DNA from: Phoronis australis
Lineage: Eukaryota > Phoronida > Phoronidae
Direction: 5' to 3'
Assembly (NCBI GenBank): GCA_002633005.1
Contig: NMRA01000633.1
Location: forward strand, 144,958-208,957
DNA: 64,000 bases
Part shown: positions 61,991-64,000 of the stretch, in pieces
How positions within the stretch are numbered: the first letter of the stretch is position 1
Layout: each line of letters starts with the position of its first letter
Notes under the pieces: generated by a model
What the model saw: only the letters and a program-made list of their open reading frames with translations
What the model was told of the DNA's origin: nothing
The model's database searches: none
Made by a program: the position numbers and the translations under genes

Positions 61991-63359
61991 CCGTTGCGTT
62001 ATCGGCTCACCTAGAAGCCGAATCTACTTTTGAATTTCGTAATATTAGGGGTGAACGAGTTACTGAAGTGCAAATAAAATTGTGCCAACTCTACACAACT
62101 GCTTATTTATTCTCATTTTCAATAATAGCTAAACATCGTATAAAGGAAATTGACATGTTGTATTTGAAAAAATGCAAATGAATTATAAATAAATTGAATC
62201 TTTACATCGCCCATACCCATTTCAATAATAACTAAGGCCGAGGTCAATAGTTTGTAGTGTTTTGACGACTCAGCGGTCGCCATGTGCCCCAAGTTGGCTG
62301 ACAATAGTCTTCTTTATGTGGGTGAACAATGCCGACTGAAGGCTGTTAGGTGAGATAGGCTGGGTGAGCCATGGTGCTGCTGTTGGCTGTTTCCATAATG
62401 CATTTTGTTGAAATTTTTGTGCTCGCCATAGCGCACTCATCATTTACGCTGGTTACTGGCCGAGGCCCAGTTAGGGCCTTCTTTTCCGATCTACAAATTT
62501 CATCCCATTAATGAGATCAATAAAATAAATGCCTGTGGGCCGGCCTGGTCACCGGCTGTTACCCATCAATTCGGATATGATTCAATCTGATTAGTTACAA
62601 CGCTTGATCTAAAAATATAATAATAAACACATAGATTAATGTTGGTAAATTGAGCCAGTACCACAAATAATTATAGTAAGGCTTTGAGCTCCTCAGTACA
62701 ATTAAGTTTGTGAGGACTAAGACAATCGTAAGTCAAAACTGGGCGTACGGGGACGATCAAAAGCTGAGACGTCTGTGGTGCGATTTACTCAGTGACGTTT
62801 CCCAAAATCGCTCTTTAGGAGAACCTACGTAGTCGTAATGACCATGCCATAAGGAGTAAGACCTAATACTTGAAGTTTAGAGTCTTGTAACCTAAAAAAC
62901 GTAAGCGCCCAAAGCGTGTGTGGGCCTATAGTATAATGACAAACTATAACCTGTGTGAGACCGGGCCAGTCTAACTCTACGGCCGGCCCGAAAATCGGCA
63001 AATAACAGGCGTGCCCTCCACGAAGACCGCTGCAAAAAAATTTGAGCCTCGTGGCACACTTAAGACTTCTTTAGTTCAACGTTGAAAATGACCCCCTATT
63101 CAATTTTGGTCCATAATTGCCGCCCGTTGACTAAGTTAAAGAACTGTCTTATAAGATTGTGCGGGAACCGACGAAGTTGCGGGTCCCGCTCCGTGTCTAA
63201 TCGACCCCTTAAACATTACGGAGGTCGACCCTATAGGCAGTCAGAGCGGAGGGAGCGGCGCCCTAGGCATCCACTGAGGGCATAGGGGCCTCCAAACAGT
63301 GAGGAGGGGCAGGCCCGGGGTATTACCATATGTGGGGTATACGGGGTGTGCCACCCGGA
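61991..63359. other. No gene recognised
   Basis: This lies upstream of the tubulin promoter. GC content rises from about 62930 onwards. Short frames on both strands are unbiased, and no divergent gene start was identified. Confidence 0.5.
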
Positions 63360-63566
63360 AGGGACACGTTTCCGGCCATAGTCTCTACAAAACGGTACAT
63401 TTTTCGTAAAAGTCTCTAGGGAAAGGTACAATATTTTCGTTAAAATCAATGCAAAAGGGTAACATTTTTACCACAAATTTCTACGGAAGCCGGGTGTGAT
63501 TTAGTCCCGCTTCTGAGACTTAACACTCTGGGCCGTAGGAAGCGGGGGGGGGGGCGTGCCCCCCCA
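63360..63566. repeat. Degenerate 32-bp repeats and a G/C-run foldback
   Basis: Between 63378 and 63480 a word of the form GTCTCTA..AA.GGTACA.TTTTCG is repeated about three times with drift. At about 63544-63566 a run of eleven G is followed by CGTG and seven C, able to fold back on itself. GC-rich runs like this often mark ends of dispersed repeats, but the element is not recognised. Confidence 0.5.
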
Positions 63567-64000
63567 GATTTGCAGGCGTCAGGGTTAAACCGTGGCAACC
63601 GACATAGACTTGGGGCCGGGAACAGTCGAGAAAAGAAATACTACTAATACGGATAAGATAAAAATTCAGGAGAACATTTGACAAGTCAGTACTCAGTGCA
63701 TGATTTACCCTTTGGGGGCCCTGGCCAGGACATTGTTGTTAGGGTCTCCGTTTTTGCTGCATACATGAAAGTCGTCTAAACGCACTTCAAAACGTGCACT
63801 TTATCATTCATACGTGTATTTCAAAAAATCGAGAAAATTTGTTAAGCGAAGCTTTTGAGGAGCATATTAATTCACTAGATTTTAAATTCAATAAGACGGC
63901 ATTGCAAAACTATATTTTCCAGAACCCCTTCTCTAGCAAAGGGCAACAAAGACATCTGTCACTCTATTTTTTATGTTTTTTTTGTATCACTTGAGAAAAT
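63567..64000. other. No gene recognised
   Basis: Short frames only. The frame at 63794-63994 lacks a recognisable domain or splice context. Confidence 0.5.

Overview
The window is eukaryotic and almost certainly from an invertebrate animal. Coding sequence is split by GT-AG introns, the DNA is AT-rich, and most of it is non-coding sequence packed with interspersed repeats and minisatellites. The one unmistakable gene encodes an animal-type alpha-tubulin. The repeat style suggests a marine invertebrate such as a hemichordate, cephalochordate or lophotrochozoan, but I cannot resolve the phylum.

Genes. (1) A complete three-exon alpha-tubulin gene lies on the minus strand at 59712-61752, with a TATA box, CCAAT boxes and a poly(A) signal. 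(2) A second minus-strand gene is represented by three internal exons at 18347-18433, 9276-9339 and 4766-4845. Their splice sites are canonical and their phases join without a break into a Ser/Pro/Gln/Tyr-rich segment of an unidentified protein. (3) Weaker single-exon candidates lie at 39437-39537 and 54968-55079 (minus), and a possible 5' exon lies near 10800-11117 (plus). Decayed transposon coding fragments occur at 8308-8562 and 46525-46650 (THAP-domain relics) and at 53606-53915 (LINE-like).

Mobile DNA. Three families of elements start with CCGTA-like terminal inverted repeats; two of them clearly use TA target sites. F1 (about 1.1 kb) is complete at 24074-25196, with pieces at 2310-3341, 5160-5690 and 22286-23053. 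F2 has two near-complete 2.4-kb copies in opposite orientation (33390-35789 and 41535-43879), a 159-bp miniature at 22576-22734 and several relics. F3 (about 1.7 kb) has two copies in opposite orientation (21507-23219 and 26279-27632), the second holding the 716-base assembly gap. They are nested: the F2 miniature sits in F1, which sits in F3. One 2.4-kb F2 copy split a 15-bp minisatellite, and removing it restores the array exactly. None of these copies shows a transposase, so all look non-autonomous.

Layout. 1-10 kb: relics, minisatellites and two exons. 10-19 kb: quiet intronic DNA with one CpG-bearing candidate 5' exon. 19-28 kb: a nested inverted-repeat cluster. 28-44 kb: tandem repeats and the F2 pair. 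44-59 kb: mostly featureless, with foldbacks, a possible hAT-like element and relics. 59.6-62 kb: alpha-tubulin. 62-64 kb: nothing firm.
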